64,000 nucleotides of DNA from Verrucomicrobiaceae bacterium (GTDB lineage: Bacteria > Verrucomicrobiota > Verrucomicrobiia > Verrucomicrobiales > Verrucomicrobiaceae), in assembly GCA_947466075.1 (NCBI GenBank), contig CANIBP010000003.1, forward strand, positions 1 through 64,000. Direction: 5' to 3'. Every line of letters begins with the position of its first letter. Position 1 is the first letter of the stretch. The notes beneath the pieces are model-generated. The model was not told where the DNA came from. It saw only the letters and a list, made by a program, of their open reading frames with translations, and searched no databases. A program made the position numbers and the translations under genes. Below are positions 8,223 to 17,979 of the stretch, piece by piece.

Positions 8223-9578
8223 TTAGATGCCCAGGGCGTTGATCCACGACTCGGGGGCGAAGAAGTCGAAGAGCAGTTTTAAATTCAGCACGATGATGAC
8301 GGCAGCGCTGATCCAGGCGAGCAGCTTGATCCACACCGGATTGGCAAAGCGGCCCATCTTGGCCTTTTCATCGGTGAAGCGCAGCAGCGGCACGACGGCG
8401 AAGCTGAGCTGCATGGAGAGGATGACCTGGCTCCAGATGAGGAGATCGGTAGTGCGGCTTTCGCCGAACCAGCCGATGATGCAGACGGCGGGCACGACGG
8501 CGATGAGGCGGGTGATCAAGCGGCGCAGCCAAGGCTTGAGGCGGATGTTGAGGAAGCCTTCCATGACGATCTGACCAGCGAGTGTGCCAGTGAGCGTGGA
8601 GTTCTGTCCGCTGGCGAGCAGTGCAACCGCAAACAGCGTGCTGGCGAGACCGACACCGAGCACGGGGCTGAGTAGCTTGTAAGCCTCTTGAATTTCCGCG
8701 ACGTCCTGATGTCCGGTGCCGTGAAATGCGGCGGCGGCGACGATGAGGATGCCGCCGTTGATGAAGAGAGCGAACATGAGCGCAAAGGTGGAGTCGATGG
8801 TGGCGAATTTGATCGCCTCGGCCTTGCCTTCGTCATCGCGTGCGAAATTACGCGTCTGCACGATGGAGCTGTGCAGGTAGAGATTGTGCGGCATGACGGT
8901 AGCACCGAGGATGCCGATGGCGACGAAGAGCATCTCACGATTTTTGAGGATGGCGGTCGAGGGAATGAAGCCGGCGGCGATGCCAGCAAGGTCCGGCTTG
9001 GCAAACAGCATCTCGGCCGCGAAACAGCCGCCGATGGTGAGGATGAGCGTGATGACGAGCGCCTCGACGTAGCGGAAGCCGCAATTTTGCAGCAGCAGCA
9101 CGATCATGACGTCGAGCGTGGTGATGACACAGCCCCAGACGATGGGGATGCCAAAGAGAAGCTGCAGTCCGATGGCCGAGCCGACGACTTCGGCGAGATC
9201 ACAGGCGGCGATGGCGGCCTCACACAGCACCCATAGGCCCCAGACGACGGGTTTGGGATAATGATCGCGGCAAGCCTGAGCCAGATCACGGCCGGTGACG
9301 ACACCGAGTTTTACACACAGATGCTGCAGCAGGATGGCGATGAGATTGGAGATGAGAATGACGGACAGCAGCGTGTAGCCGTAACGCGCACCACCGGCGA
9401 GATCAGTGGCCCAGTTGCCAGGGTCCATGTAGCCGACGGAGACGAGAAAGCCGGGGCCCGCATACGCGAGCATCTTGCGCCAGAACGTGCCACCGGTGGG
9501 AACGTGGACGGAGCGGAAGACCTCGGGCAATGAATCGCCGCCTTGCGATTTCCAGCCTGGATCAGAAGGGTTTTGCAT
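8223..9578 (-). CDS. mntH: Nramp-family divalent metal (Mn2+) transporter
   Basis: This 451-residue inner-membrane proton-coupled metal importer has the TM1 motif DPGN (residues 52-55) and the TM6 motif MPHN (229-232), both metal-coordinating in Nramp proteins. About 11 hydrophobic segments are visible. The first 35 residues are a soluble extension. It lies between an outer-membrane channel gene (17 bases upstream) and uspA (4 bases downstream). The operon faces a DtxR/MntR-type regulator across a palindrome, so manganese is the best substrate guess. Iron is possible. Confidence 0.93.
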   Translation of the reverse strand: MQNPSDPGWKSQGGDSLPEVFRSVHVPTGGTFWRKMLAYAGPGFLVSVGYMDPGNWATDLAGGARYGYTLLSVILISNLIAILLQHLCVKLGVVTGRDLAQACRDHYPKPVVWGLWVLCEAAIAACDLAEVVGSAIGLQLLFGIPIVWGCVITTLDVMIVLLLQNCGFRYVEALVITLILTIGGCFAAEMLFAKPDLAGIAAGFIPSTAILKNREMLFVAIGILGATVMPHNLYLHSSIVQTRNFARDDEGKAEAIKFATIDSTFALMFALFINGGILIVAAAAFHGTGHQDVAEIQEAYKLLSPVLGVGLASTLFAVALLASGQNSTLTGTLAGQIVMEGFLNIRLKPWLRRLITRLIAVVPAVCIIGWFGESRTTDLLIWSQVILSMQLSFAVVPLLRFTDEKAKMGRFANPVWIKLLAWISAAVIIVLNLKLLFDFFAPESWINALGI

Positions 9579-9595
9579 AGTGAGAGTGCGGTGAA

Positions 9596-10408
9596 TCAGA
9601 AGCGGAATGATATACCAGCAAAGGGATTGAGAACCTGCTGACCATTGAAGAACCAGTTCGCCCCGATGTCGAGCTGCACGTCGGGGGTGACGCGATAAGT
9701 CAAACCGGCGTCGAACGCGGACTGCCAGTAACGTCCGTCTTCATAGAGATAGCCTTGATACGTCTCGACATAAAATGCGAGGCGCTCAGTCAAGTCGTGT
9801 CCCAGTGCGAGAGTGAAGGCGGGTTCAAAGTAACGCAGGCGCTCATCCGTCACGGCCATAGCGAGGAAGATGCTCGAACCGAGTTCCCAGCCGCCACCGA
9901 TATCGAGTTCCTGATTGACGGTGAGACCATACTCCCAGCGTCCATTGCCCAAGCCTCTGCCCGCAGTGGGAGCCTTGATCCAGGGCAGGAGGGCCAAAGC
10001 ATAGGAGCCGGAATCATTGCCCACCAGATTGGTTTTCACACGTAGGGTGACGTCTCCAACCCCGCTGTGTTTGCCGGCGAGGACGCCGTCGGTGTCATGG
10101 TCTCGCCGCAGCAGATGAGGAGCCCAGCCAAGTTGAATGTCGGTGTTATCGGTGATGCCGTATTTAAAGATAAAGTCACCCAAGGAGGTGTTTTCGGCCT
10201 GCTCACCCACACGGTAAGTGCGACTGTAGGAGAGCAGATTGCTTTCCACCTGGAACCAGCCTTTCGGCACGGAGTGCGCCGATTCTGTCTGGTCCGGCCG
10301 GTCAGTGCTCAGCGGTCGTAGCGCTTTTCTCTCCCTCTCAATCAAGTCATCCGCCATGCTCCATGGGCTGATGGCGGCGACAAGACAGGTAAGGAGAGGT
10401 TTTTTCAT
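9596..10408 (-). CDS. Outer-membrane channel-like protein (phenol MetA-pathway/transporter family)
   Basis: This 270-residue protein has a signal peptide ([18 protein letters not shown]) followed by [21 protein letters not shown]. That opening is typical of the PF13557-type outer-membrane beta-barrel family. Alternating amphipathic strands run to a terminal aromatic strand, FAGISFRF. It is first in the mntH-uspA operon and its start is next to the palindromic operator. I infer it forms an outer-membrane pore for the metal imported by MntH. The family itself is poorly characterised. Confidence 0.8.
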   Translation of the reverse strand: MKKPLLTCLVAAISPWSMADDLIERERKALRPLSTDRPDQTESAHSVPKGWFQVESNLLSYSRTYRVGEQAENTSLGDFIFKYGITDNTDIQLGWAPHLLRRDHDTDGVLAGKHSGVGDVTLRVKTNLVGNDSGSYALALLPWIKAPTAGRGLGNGRWEYGLTVNQELDIGGGWELGSSIFLAMAVTDERLRYFEPAFTLALGHDLTERLAFYVETYQGYLYEDGRYWQSAFDAGLTYRVTPDVQLDIGANWFFNGQQVLNPFAGISFRF

Positions 10409-10409
10409 T

Positions 10410-10430
10410 CAGGCTAACTGAATTAGCCTG
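10410..10430. promoter_or_regulatory. Palindromic operator, probable MntR/DtxR-type site
   Basis: The site has perfect 8-base arms, CAGGCTAA and TTAGCCTG, around a 5-base centre (ctgaa). It lies 1 base from the start codon of the outer-membrane channel gene and about 80 bases upstream of the likely mntR start. The half-site resembles the AGGnTAA/TTAnCCT pattern of DtxR-family operators. Its position between the divergent genes suggests joint repression and autoregulation. Confidence 0.6.
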
Positions 10431-10507
10431 GACTAACTTTGCTTGCAACGGCAAAGATGCATTCTTCATTGAACCGAGGTCCGAGCGCTCCAATTTCACG
10501 CTTTCGC

Positions 10508-10957
10508 ATGCCTGCCAAACGCAAAGAGCACACCAGCCACCTCGGTTCGCCCGCCATTGAGGACTACCTCGAGCAGATTCACAATCTCATCGCTTCGAAG
10601 GGCTACGCCCGCGTCGTGGACATCGCTCAAAACCTCGGAATCTCACAGGCCAGTGTGACCAACATGATTCAGAAGCTCGATGCGGAGGGCTTCGTCGTCT
10701 ATGAGCGCTATCGCGGTGTTGTGCTGACGGAGGAGGGCAGCAAGGTCGGGGCCGAGATTGCTCGAAGGCATGAGGTGCTGACCCGATTGCTTGCTGGCTT
10801 TGGCCTCGATCCCAAGACCGTCCACGAGGATGTGGAGGGCATGGAGCATCATATCAGCCGCCAGACACTCGCCGTACTGACACTCCTCATGGAAGAGTTG
10901 GAAGGAAACACGGTCCTGATGCGCAAGTTGAAGCGCAAACTGGCCAGTATGGGCTAA
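10508..10957 (+). CDS. mntR: Manganese-responsive DtxR-family repressor
   Basis: I chose the ATG at 10508 (149 residues, MPAKRKEHTSHLGSPAIEDY) because its length matches MntR; upstream starts add 17 or more residues. The winged helix is at about 33-75 (ARVVDIAQNLGISQASVTNM). Compared with Bacillus subtilis MntR, all six metal ligands appear conserved: Asp19, Glu22, His88, Glu110, Glu113, His114. The SH3-like third domain is absent, as in MntR. It is divergent from the channel-mntH-uspA operon, which it presumably represses when Mn2+ is high. Confidence 0.92.
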   Translation: MPAKRKEHTSHLGSPAIEDYLEQIHNLIASKGYARVVDIAQNLGISQASVTNMIQKLDAEGFVVYERYRGVVLTEEGSKVGAEIARRHEVLTRLLAGFGLDPKTVHEDVEGMEHHISRQTLAVLTLLMEELEGNTVLMRKLKRKLASMG

Positions 10958-11004
10958 TACGGCTCTCAGAATAGTATCTGAGTCGAGTCGAAGAAGTGAA
11001 ATTG

Positions 11005-11023
11005 GAGTGATAAGGGTTCACTC
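11005..11023. other. Small inverted repeat downstream of mntR
   Basis: The arms are GAGTGA and TCACTC around a 7-base loop. It lies between the mntR stop and the next small gene. There is no T-tract, so a rho-independent terminator is not clearly supported. It could be a weak operator or hairpin. Confidence 0.3.
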
Positions 11024-11058
11024 TATCCTTCGTATTCCTACCAAGTCCTGAAACAACG

Positions 11059-11376
11059 ATGAACTGGCGTTTATCCATCCTTTCCATTTTTTTGATGCTC
11101 TCCTTGAGTGCGGAACTCTGTTCCGCACCGGGCGTAGCTATGGTAAAGGATCAGCCGCACTCGGTCTGCGTGTTGGATGATAGCCTTGAGGATGTGACCG
11201 AAAGCGGTGTAAATGGAGAGTCTGTCACAGCTTTCGTTTTCCCTTGGCAGTCTGAGGTTTGGTTGAGTATTGAATGCGCGGTGACGGCCATTGAGTCGTC
11301 AAATCGCGCTGGAGAAGCAGTAAAAGGGCATGTGGGAATACGTCTGCACCGCTGGTTGTGTGTGGAGCGCTGCTGA
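11059..11376 (+). CDS. Possible small secreted protein
   Basis: This 105-residue ORF starts with a credible Sec signal peptide (RLSILSIFLMLSLSAELCSA). The mature part is short, acidic and Cys-containing (SIECAVTA, HRWLCVERC), with no recognised domain. It belongs to a string of small exported proteins upstream of the RND efflux genes. Coding bias is moderate, so it may be a real gene or a decayed one. Confidence 0.4.
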   Translation: MNWRLSILSIFLMLSLSAELCSAPGVAMVKDQPHSVCVLDDSLEDVTESGVNGESVTAFVFPWQSEVWLSIECAVTAIESSNRAGEAVKGHVGIRLHRWLCVERC

Positions 11377-11492
11377 TACAGCAGGCCAATTTATCCTGAC
11401 AATCTCTCTATACGGCCGGGTCGATCCGACTTCCGTCACCTGTGCCGTTACTTTCTCTACAACCGGGGTCACACCATCAAACCAATCTTTTT

Positions 11493-11987
11493 ATGAGCTT
11501 CCGTCTCTCAACCATTTTTAGTCTCATCTTCGCCAGCATTCTCTCCGCTGGTGATGTTACAATAGCCGTCAAAGTAGACAGTGAAAATAAATCCGCCGAA
11601 GCCAAAGCCGTGGAAAAAACACGCGTCCACTGGCTCAATATCCGTGTTACCAACAGTACAGGCTCAAAACTAGAGGGTCTGACGCTGAAATGGAAGCTCT
11701 ACGCGGCCAACCTTCAGCGCGGACACGATGACGTTATCGTAGAAAAATCCGGTGACATGAACATCAGTGTGGATGCCAATGGCAGATTTGCGGATATCGC
11801 CACTCCAAAGGTGCCCTTCACCTACACGCCACTGCATTCGGAGAAGAGTGGCACTAGCAGGCGAGCCACATACAAAAAGGTCGATGAATCTGGTCATCGC
11901 TACCATGGCTTCCATGTGCAGGTAATGAACGGGGACACCGTCATCGGTGAAGCCATCAGCAACGAATCGCTGCGCCACCTTAAGTAA
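11493..11987 (+). CDS. Small secreted beta-rich protein, unknown function
   Basis: The ATG at 11493 gives 164 residues with a signal peptide (FRLSTIFSLIFASILSAGD). The mature part looks like an Ig/FN3-like beta sandwich: HWLNIRVTNSTGSKLEGLTL, LKWKLYAANL, and YHGFHVQVMNGDTVIGEA. No catalytic motif is seen. Upstream in-frame codons are not needed. It is in the same direction as the efflux genes further on. Function unknown. Confidence 0.65.
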   Translation: MSFRLSTIFSLIFASILSAGDVTIAVKVDSENKSAEAKAVEKTRVHWLNIRVTNSTGSKLEGLTLKWKLYAANLQRGHDDVIVEKSGDMNISVDANGRFADIATPKVPFTYTPLHSEKSGTSRRATYKKVDESGHRYHGFHVQVMNGDTVIGEAISNESLRHLK

Positions 11988-11990
11988 CTT

Positions 11991-12017
11991 TTGCCCCCTG
12001 TTTTTGATATGGGGCAA
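11991..12017. other. Inverted repeat after the small secreted gene
   Basis: TTGCCCC and GGGGCAA arms flank a 13-base loop, 3 bases after the stop of the preceding gene. The position fits a transcription end, but no T-run follows on the + strand. Support as a terminator is weak. Confidence 0.3.
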
Positions 12018-12102
12018 TGTGCCGGTGGGCGGCGGTGGTTAGTCGAGCTATCCCACCCTCCGGCATCAATCCATCCTTTAAAAGCTCATCTCACGTTTGT
12101 TC

Positions 12103-12874
12103 ATGTTCCGTTGTCCTTCATTCAAATTCCTCGTTTTCTCCATCAGCGCTTTGGTTTTGCTCTCCTCCATCGCATCGGCTCAGCAGAATCTTTTCAACGT
12201 TCCCAGTGGCATCATCACTCCTAAAGGAGAGCTGTTTTTCCAGCAGCAGTTCAATGTTGGAAAAACTTCCGGGCACTAGTAACACCTCGACGGCTATTGG
12301 CCTTGGAGATGGCTGGGAGGTCGGCCTAAACCTGCTCGATCTCTATATGTATGACCACAGTGCACCGAAGAATGCGTCTTTGCCGACAGCTAGCGTCCAA
12401 GGAAACCCTGACTTGATGGCGAATGTTCAAAAAGGTTTTGAACTGACGAACTTTTGGAAAACTGCTGTCGGAACCCAGGCCGGTTTCAATCCCACGAAAA
12501 ATCACCAAAACATCCAGTTTCAAAATTTCTCCTGGTGGATCAATGCCTTCGAATGCCCCGGCCACAAAGAGTTCGGCAAATGGTATCTAGGAACATACTA
12601 TGCTAACCATGCTTACGCAGGTGGCGGCAATCGAATAGGAGCCATGATTGGCGGCGAAATCCCCATTGTGGAAGACAAGCTCTCTTTTCAATTCGATGCC
12701 TTGCTCGGCACCAATGACCTCAGTGTCGCGGTGCTCGGCGCAGTGTACACGTTTGATAGCCGCTGGCAGTTGTCGCTGGGCCTGCAGGTGCCTTCCCCGG
12801 GCTCAGCCAATGAGAAGGGCATCGTGATTGAATTCACTTACCCCGGCCTGCCGTTGCACAAAAAGCAGCTGTAA
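12103..12874 (+). pseudogene. Outer-membrane-type protein interrupted by a frameshift
   Basis: The N-terminal frame (ATG 12103) encodes a signal peptide, then QQNLFNVPSGIITPKGELFF, and ends at TAG 12277. The rest of the protein continues in the +1 frame from about 12260 to 12874 (TSNTSTAIGLGDGWEVGLN onward) and reads as a beta-barrel: GKWYLGTYYA, KLSFQFDALL, ending VIEFTYPGLP. The frames join cleanly around an A5 run at 12261-12265, giving roughly 256 residues. A sequencing error, a recent mutation or slippage could each explain it. It precedes the TolC/RND pair and may have been its outer-membrane or sensing companion. Confidence 0.6.
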
Positions 12875-12930
12875 CATGCCATTGATGAGTGCTGGAATGT
12901 CATACTTGGAACGTTTATAGAAATCGCGTC

Positions 12931-13437
12931 ATGACAACTTCGCACCATTTGCACCAACACAGCACGCTCAGGCGGACGGTGCATGTGTTGCTGCTGCTTG
13001 GCTGGCTACTCTCCAGTCATGGTGTCGCTCCAGCACTGTGCCTGGTTGCCGCCTTGGTGGATGGTGATCATGTCGTCAAAGTGGGAGTCTCTGTGGAAGG
13101 CGAAATGACGGTGGTGCTTTCTCATGCCGTGGATTCGCAGGCTGGCAGCCTCAATGACCATGATCTGCTCTGCTCGATTCTGATGGTCTTTGCGCAGGAG
13201 CCGCCATTTGGCACGCCTGATCACATCCTGGCCTTCAAATCCGTTAATGATGCGTCACGCGCCGAGCGTGGCACCAGTTCAGTCCACACGGTGGCTAAGA
13301 TAGTGCCGCCGCCTGTATTCGTGTTGCAGACTCAAGTGCTTGCGCCTGTCCTTGCATGCGTTGGAGCACGCGCTCCTGCTCCAGTTTGGTCCCCTGGTCT
13401 CGCTTTGCGGGCCGGCAGGATGATCATGCTGTGTTGA
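12931..13437 (+). CDS. Small exported protein upstream of RND efflux genes
   Basis: The ATG at 12931 gives 168 residues with a hydrophobic signal segment (TVHVLLLLGWLLSSHGVAPA). The rest is Val/Ala-rich with several His and Cys residues and no recognised domain. It ends about 100 bases before the TolC-like gene, so it is plausibly in the same metal-efflux unit. A role in metal binding is only a guess. Confidence 0.5.
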   Translation: MTTSHHLHQHSTLRRTVHVLLLLGWLLSSHGVAPALCLVAALVDGDHVVKVGVSVEGEMTVVLSHAVDSQAGSLNDHDLLCSILMVFAQEPPFGTPDHILAFKSVNDASRAERGTSSVHTVAKIVPPPVFVLQTQVLAPVLACVGARAPAPVWSPGLALRAGRMIMLC

Positions 13438-13538
13438 TCGCGTTGGAATTGCCAGATCAGAGTCCGCGAACGGGCTCCAGACCGCACACGCACTTGTGTG
13501 GCGGTGCAAATTCTCAAACCTTTTAAACATCAACGCGC

Positions 13539-14789
13539 ATGCACTCCAAATTCTCCATCACCTGTTTCTCACTACTACTCCTTCCGCCAGCGATCAGCTC
13601 GGCAGCCCCTGTCTCCGTCAATTCTCTCGTTCTCAAGGCACTCGCCACGCATCCTGAACTTCGTTATTACGAGGCGCAGATCGGTGTTGCCGAAGGTGGC
13701 AAAACCAAAGCTGGCGAAATCAAAAACCCCGATCTCATGACCGGTGTCGGCAACTGGCGCGTGCGGGATCTCGCCAGCAACAATCTGACCAACGGCCCCA
13801 CCTGGGCCGTGCAGCTCACGCAAACTTTCGAGTGGCCAGGTCGTCTCTCGTTGCGCAAAGCTATCGCGCAAAAAGACATCGAACTCGCCTTGCTCGGCCT
13901 GGAGCAGTTCCGCATCGCGCTCGCCGCCCGCGTGCGCACCATCTCGTGGAAAATGCTCGTCGCGCAGGAAAAAACCCGCGTCACCGAGGAAGTGGCAAAA
14001 CGCTTCAAATCCCTCGCTGACGTACTTCTTCAGCGCGATCCCGCTGGCGCTGCACCGCGTCTTGAAGCGCGCATCATTCAAGCGAGCGCCCTCACGCTCG
14101 GTTCCGAGGCCACACTCGCACGCAACGAACTCGAAGCCGCCCGTTTCGAGTTGAACCAGCTCCTCGGTGAGAGGGCCGAGCACCCGCTGGAGTTGCGCAT
14201 GGAAAACCTCACACTTAACCCGCCTCCCGCGCTCGAATTCCTCCTCGCCGAGGCACGTCGGAAGAACTTCGACCTACGCGCTCGTTTCTTGGATGTCGAG
14301 CAGCAGGGCTATCATGTGGACCTTGCCAAAAACGAGCGCTGGCCCTCCATCACCGTGGTTCCCTACATCCAGAAGCAGACGAACAACACGCGCGAAACCC
14401 AGGTCGGCATCGGCATCTCCATTCCACTGCCACTTTGGAATAGAAACAAGGGTGCCATCGACGCGGCAAAGGCCAAGGAAGTTCAGGCCGAGGTCATGCT
14501 CACTGCGCAATTGCGCCAGCTTGAGCGTGATGTGGCTGCGCAGGCGAGTCATTACTGCCTCCACGTCGAAGAACTCATCAAATGGCCCACCGACACGCTC
14601 GACAGCTTCCGTAAGGCCGCTGCTGAGGCTGACGAGCACTACCGTCTCGGTGCGTTGCCGCTCGCGACCTACACCGAACTCCAGCGTCAATATGTTGGCT
14701 CAGTCAACGCGGTGCTCACATCGCAGCTTGGTGCTGTGGATGCACGTCTGCAGCTTGAGCAGCTCACAGGCACCAAGCTGGCGCAATAA
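13539..14789 (+). CDS. TolC-family outer-membrane efflux protein (CzcC-like)
   Basis: This 416-residue protein has a signal peptide (FSITCFSLLLLPPAISSA) and two TolC-type repeats. Landmarks are ATHPELRYYEAQIGVAEG, the PTWAVQLTQTFEWPGRLSLR strand-to-helix turn, and GIGISIPLPLWNRNKG in the second repeat. These are hallmarks of CzcC/CusC-type exit ducts in heavy-metal efflux. The RND pump gene follows after 36 bases. No adaptor gene lies between or after them. Confidence 0.9.
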   Translation: MHSKFSITCFSLLLLPPAISSAAPVSVNSLVLKALATHPELRYYEAQIGVAEGGKTKAGEIKNPDLMTGVGNWRVRDLASNNLTNGPTWAVQLTQTFEWPGRLSLRKAIAQKDIELALLGLEQFRIALAARVRTISWKMLVAQEKTRVTEEVAKRFKSLADVLLQRDPAGAAPRLEARIIQASALTLGSEATLARNELEAARFELNQLLGERAEHPLELRMENLTLNPPPALEFLLAEARRKNFDLRARFLDVEQQGYHVDLAKNERWPSITVVPYIQKQTNNTRETQVGIGISIPLPLWNRNKGAIDAAKAKEVQAEVMLTAQLRQLERDVAAQASHYCLHVEELIKWPTDTLDSFRKAAAEADEHYRLGALPLATYTELQRQYVGSVNAVLTSQLGAVDARLQLEQLTGTKLAQ

Positions 14790-14825
14790 GCCGCGTCGCA
14801 TTCCGAAACTTTCGCCTTTGCGACC

Positions 14826-17800
14826 ATGCTCAATTTCATTCTTGAATTCTCCGTCCGGCAGCGCGCTCTCGTGCTGCTCGGTGCCTTCGGCCTGCTCGGC
14901 GCAGGACTCTATTCACTCATGCATCTGCCCATTGATGCGGTGCCGGATCTCACCGGACCGCAGGTGCAGGTAAACGTCGCTGTGCCAGCCCTTGCTCCCG
15001 AGGAATCCGAGCGCGCGGTCACACGCCCCATCGAAATGTCGCTCTCCGGCATGCCCGGTGTCACGGATTCGCGTTCCATCACCAAATTCGGCCTTAGCCA
15101 GGTCACCATCGAGTTTGAAGACGGCACCGACATCTTCCGCGCGCGCCAGCTCGTCAACGAACGCCTCACCAGTGTCGTTCAAGATCTGCCACCCGGCAGT
15201 GTCTTGAGTCTTGCGCCGATCAGCACCGGTCTCGGCGAAATTTTCTACTACACCGTGCATTGGAAGAAGGATGCCAAGGAACGCCCCGCTGATGAACGCG
15301 ATGGCTTGATGCGCTTGTGGGAAACACATGAGTACATCGTGAAGCCCATGCTGCGTACGTTGCAGGGCGTCGCTGAGATCAACAGCAACGGCGGTCATCA
15401 GCGGCAGGTCACCGTTGAACCCATGCTCGACAAATTGAAGGCCGCCAATATGACCGTCGGTGAGCTTGCCAGCATCATTCGTGGCAACGTTGAAAACGCA
15501 GGTGGTGGTGTCATCAACCGCGATGGCGAGCAGATGACCATCCGCAGTGTCGGTCGAGTCAGCACCGCAGAAGAAATCGCCAACCTGCCGATCAAGTTCG
15601 GCGCAGCCGTGGAGCCGCTGCGGGTCAAAGATCTTGCCAAAGTGCAGTGGGGAGCCGGTTTCCGTGGTGGTGCGGCCACCATGGATGGTGAAGAAGTCGT
15701 GCTCGGCACCGTGATGATGCTCATGGGCCAGAATGCCCGTACCGTTTGCCATCGCGTCGCCCCACGGCTCGAAGAACTCCGCACCAAACTGCCCGCAGGC
15801 ATGGATGTGACCGTCGTTTATGAGCGTTCCGATCTCGTTGAGGCCACCGTTGGCACCGTGGAGAAAAATCTCGTCGAAGGTGCCATGCTGGTCATCGTCG
15901 TGCTGCTCGTGCTGCTTGGAAACTGGCGTGCCGCGCTCATTGTGGCGCTGGCCATTCCGCTTTCATTCCTGTTCGCCATCTGTGGCATGGTGCAGGGCGG
16001 CTGGTCGGGCAACTTGATGAGCCTCGGTGCCGTCGATTTCGGTCTCATCATCGACGGTGCCGTCGTCATGGTCGAAAACATCGTGCGCAGGATCGGCATG
16101 AAGCAGCACCACCTTGGCCGTGTACTTACGCGCGAGGAACGCTCTAGGGAAGTGCTCGCGGGCAGCAAGCAGATGGCCAGTCCCATGTTCTTCGGCGTGC
16201 TGATCATCACCATTGTCTATCTGCCCATCCTCACGCTCACCGGCATCGAAGGGAAAATGTTCCGCCCTATGGCCGTCACCGTGATCTTTGCCCTCGCAGG
16301 CGCTTTGCTGCTCGCTCTTACACTCATGCCGGCGCTCTGCTCGTTCTTCCTCGGTGGCAACGTGGCCGAAAAAGAGAATTTCATCATCGCCGGCATCAAT
16401 CGTGTGTTTCAACCCATGCTGCGTTTCGCTCTCAAGAAGCGCTGGCTCGTCACGCTTATCGCCGTGGGTTTCTTCGCGTTCTGCGGCTGGCGATTCGCTA
16501 GTCTTGGTGCCGAGTTCGTGCCAAAGCTCGATGAAGGATCCATCGCCGCGATGATCTATCGCAAGGTAGGTATGAGCCTCACTGAATCGGTGCATGAGGA
16601 TCTGGCACTCGGCAAATTGGTGCGCGAAAAGTTTCCGCAGGTCACCTCCTTCTTCAGCCGAAGTGGCACGAGCGAAGTCGCCACGGATCCGATGCCGCCG
16701 AACGAAACGGATTTTTACGTCTTCTACAAACCGCTCTCCGAATGGCCTCAAGGTCCCGGTCTGCCCACCAACAAAGCCGAACTATGTGCCGCCATCGAAA
16801 AGGAGGCTCTCAGCGAGCATGAAGGCCAGACGATTGAATTCGGCCAGCCCATCGAAACGCGCTTCAACGAGATGATGGAAGGCACCAAGGCTGAACTCGC
16901 TGTCCGCATCTATGGCATCGACTTCGACATCCTCGAAAAGCTCGCCGGACAAGTCCGCGATATCATCAACAGCACTCACGGAGGCGAGGCGGAACTCGAA
17001 ACCGACGGTCGCACCAGCACCGTCGTGCTTGCGGTGAAGCGCGAAGTGCTCGGCAAATACAACGTGCCGCTCGCGGAGTTGAACCACGCTGTTTCAGCCG
17101 GTCTCGGTGGCGAAGTCGCCGGCCAGGTCGTCGAAGGCAACCGCAAGCGCGACATCGTCGTGCGCTTGCCGGAAGAAGAACGTGCCAAGGAAGAAGTCAT
17201 GCGCGCCCTACCGCTGCGCGTGGGTGACTTCGGCATGATCTCGCTCGGTGATGCCGTCGATATTCGCACCGAGAAGACCGTGGAGCCCATTCGCCACTCC
17301 CGCACGCAACGCCGCGCCGCATTGCTCGTGAATGTCGTTGGCGGACGCGACATGGAAGGCTTCGTCAACGAAGCCTCGGCACGCATCAGCAAAGAAGTGA
17401 CCTTTCCCGAAGGCTACAGCTTCGAGTTCGGCGGCACCTTTGAAAATCTCAAGGAAGCCCGCGCACGCCTTGCCATCGTCGTTCCCACGGCACTCGCGTT
17501 GATCTTGATGCTCATCTTCTTCGCCTTCGGCAGCCTGCGGCAGACCTTCCTCGTCGCCACCGGCATTCCGCTCGCATTGACCGGTGGTGTGCTGGCCTTG
17601 TGGCTGCGCGGCATGCCCTTCAGCATCACCGCTGCGGTCGGCTTCATCGCGCTGAGCGGCGTCGCCGTGCTCAACGGCCTCGTGCTCGTGAATTACTTCA
17701 ACGAACTCCGTGAGGAAGGCATGAGCGTCCGCGATGCCGTGATCAACGGCGTCGCCACGAGATTGCGACCTGTCATGATGACCGCCCTCGTCGCCGCGCT

Positions 17801-17960
17801 CGGCTTCGTGCCCATGGCCCTCGCCCACGGCCCTGGTGCGGAAGTCCAGCGCCCGCTAGCCACCGTCGTCATCGGCGGCATCATCAGTTCCACGCTGCTC
17901 ACTCTACTGCTACTGCCGATGCTGTATGACTGGCTGGAGCGCGCAGCGAAGAAGGATTGA
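14826..17960 (+). CDS. czcA: Heavy-metal-type RND efflux pump (CzcA/CusA family)
   Basis: This 1044-residue inner-membrane trimeric proton antiporter has TM1 at residues 13-31, then DAVPDLTGPQVQV and ISTGLGEIFYYTV, both typical of HME-RND pumps. In TM4, DFGLIIDGAVVMVEN carries the acidic residues of the proton relay in this subfamily. The second half repeats the first and ends with TM12 near LLTLLLLPMLYDWL. Length is normal. It probably exports Co/Zn/Cd or Cu/Ag; I cannot tell which. It is co-oriented with the TolC partner and lacks a CzcB-type adaptor. Its end lies 19 bases from a convergent gene. Confidence 0.93.
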   Translation: MLNFILEFSVRQRALVLLGAFGLLGAGLYSLMHLPIDAVPDLTGPQVQVNVAVPALAPEESERAVTRPIEMSLSGMPGVTDSRSITKFGLSQVTIEFEDGTDIFRARQLVNERLTSVVQDLPPGSVLSLAPISTGLGEIFYYTVHWKKDAKERPADERDGLMRLWETHEYIVKPMLRTLQGVAEINSNGGHQRQVTVEPMLDKLKAANMTVGELASIIRGNVENAGGGVINRDGEQMTIRSVGRVSTAEEIANLPIKFGAAVEPLRVKDLAKVQWGAGFRGGAATMDGEEVVLGTVMMLMGQNARTVCHRVAPRLEELRTKLPAGMDVTVVYERSDLVEATVGTVEKNLVEGAMLVIVVLLVLLGNWRAALIVALAIPLSFLFAICGMVQGGWSGNLMSLGAVDFGLIIDGAVVMVENIVRRIGMKQHHLGRVLTREERSREVLAGSKQMASPMFFGVLIITIVYLPILTLTGIEGKMFRPMAVTVIFALAGALLLALTLMPALCSFFLGGNVAEKENFIIAGINRVFQPMLRFALKKRWLVTLIAVGFFAFCGWRFASLGAEFVPKLDEGSIAAMIYRKVGMSLTESVHEDLALGKLVREKFPQVTSFFSRSGTSEVATDPMPPNETDFYVFYKPLSEWPQGPGLPTNKAELCAAIEKEALSEHEGQTIEFGQPIETRFNEMMEGTKAELAVRIYGIDFDILEKLAGQVRDIINSTHGGEAELETDGRTSTVVLAVKREVLGKYNVPLAELNHAVSAGLGGEVAGQVVEGNRKRDIVVRLPEEERAKEEVMRALPLRVGDFGMISLGDAVDIRTEKTVEPIRHSRTQRRAALLVNVVGGRDMEGFVNEASARISKEVTFPEGYSFEFGGTFENLKEARARLAIVVPTALALILMLIFFAFGSLRQTFLVATGIPLALTGGVLALWLRGMPFSITAAVGFIALSGVAVLNGLVLVNYFNELREEGMSVRDAVINGVATRLRPVMMTALVAALGFVPMALAHGPGAEVQRPLATVVIGGIISSTLLTLLLLPMLYDWLERAAKKD

Positions 17961-17979
17961 TGACTGAGCCGGCCTTGAG

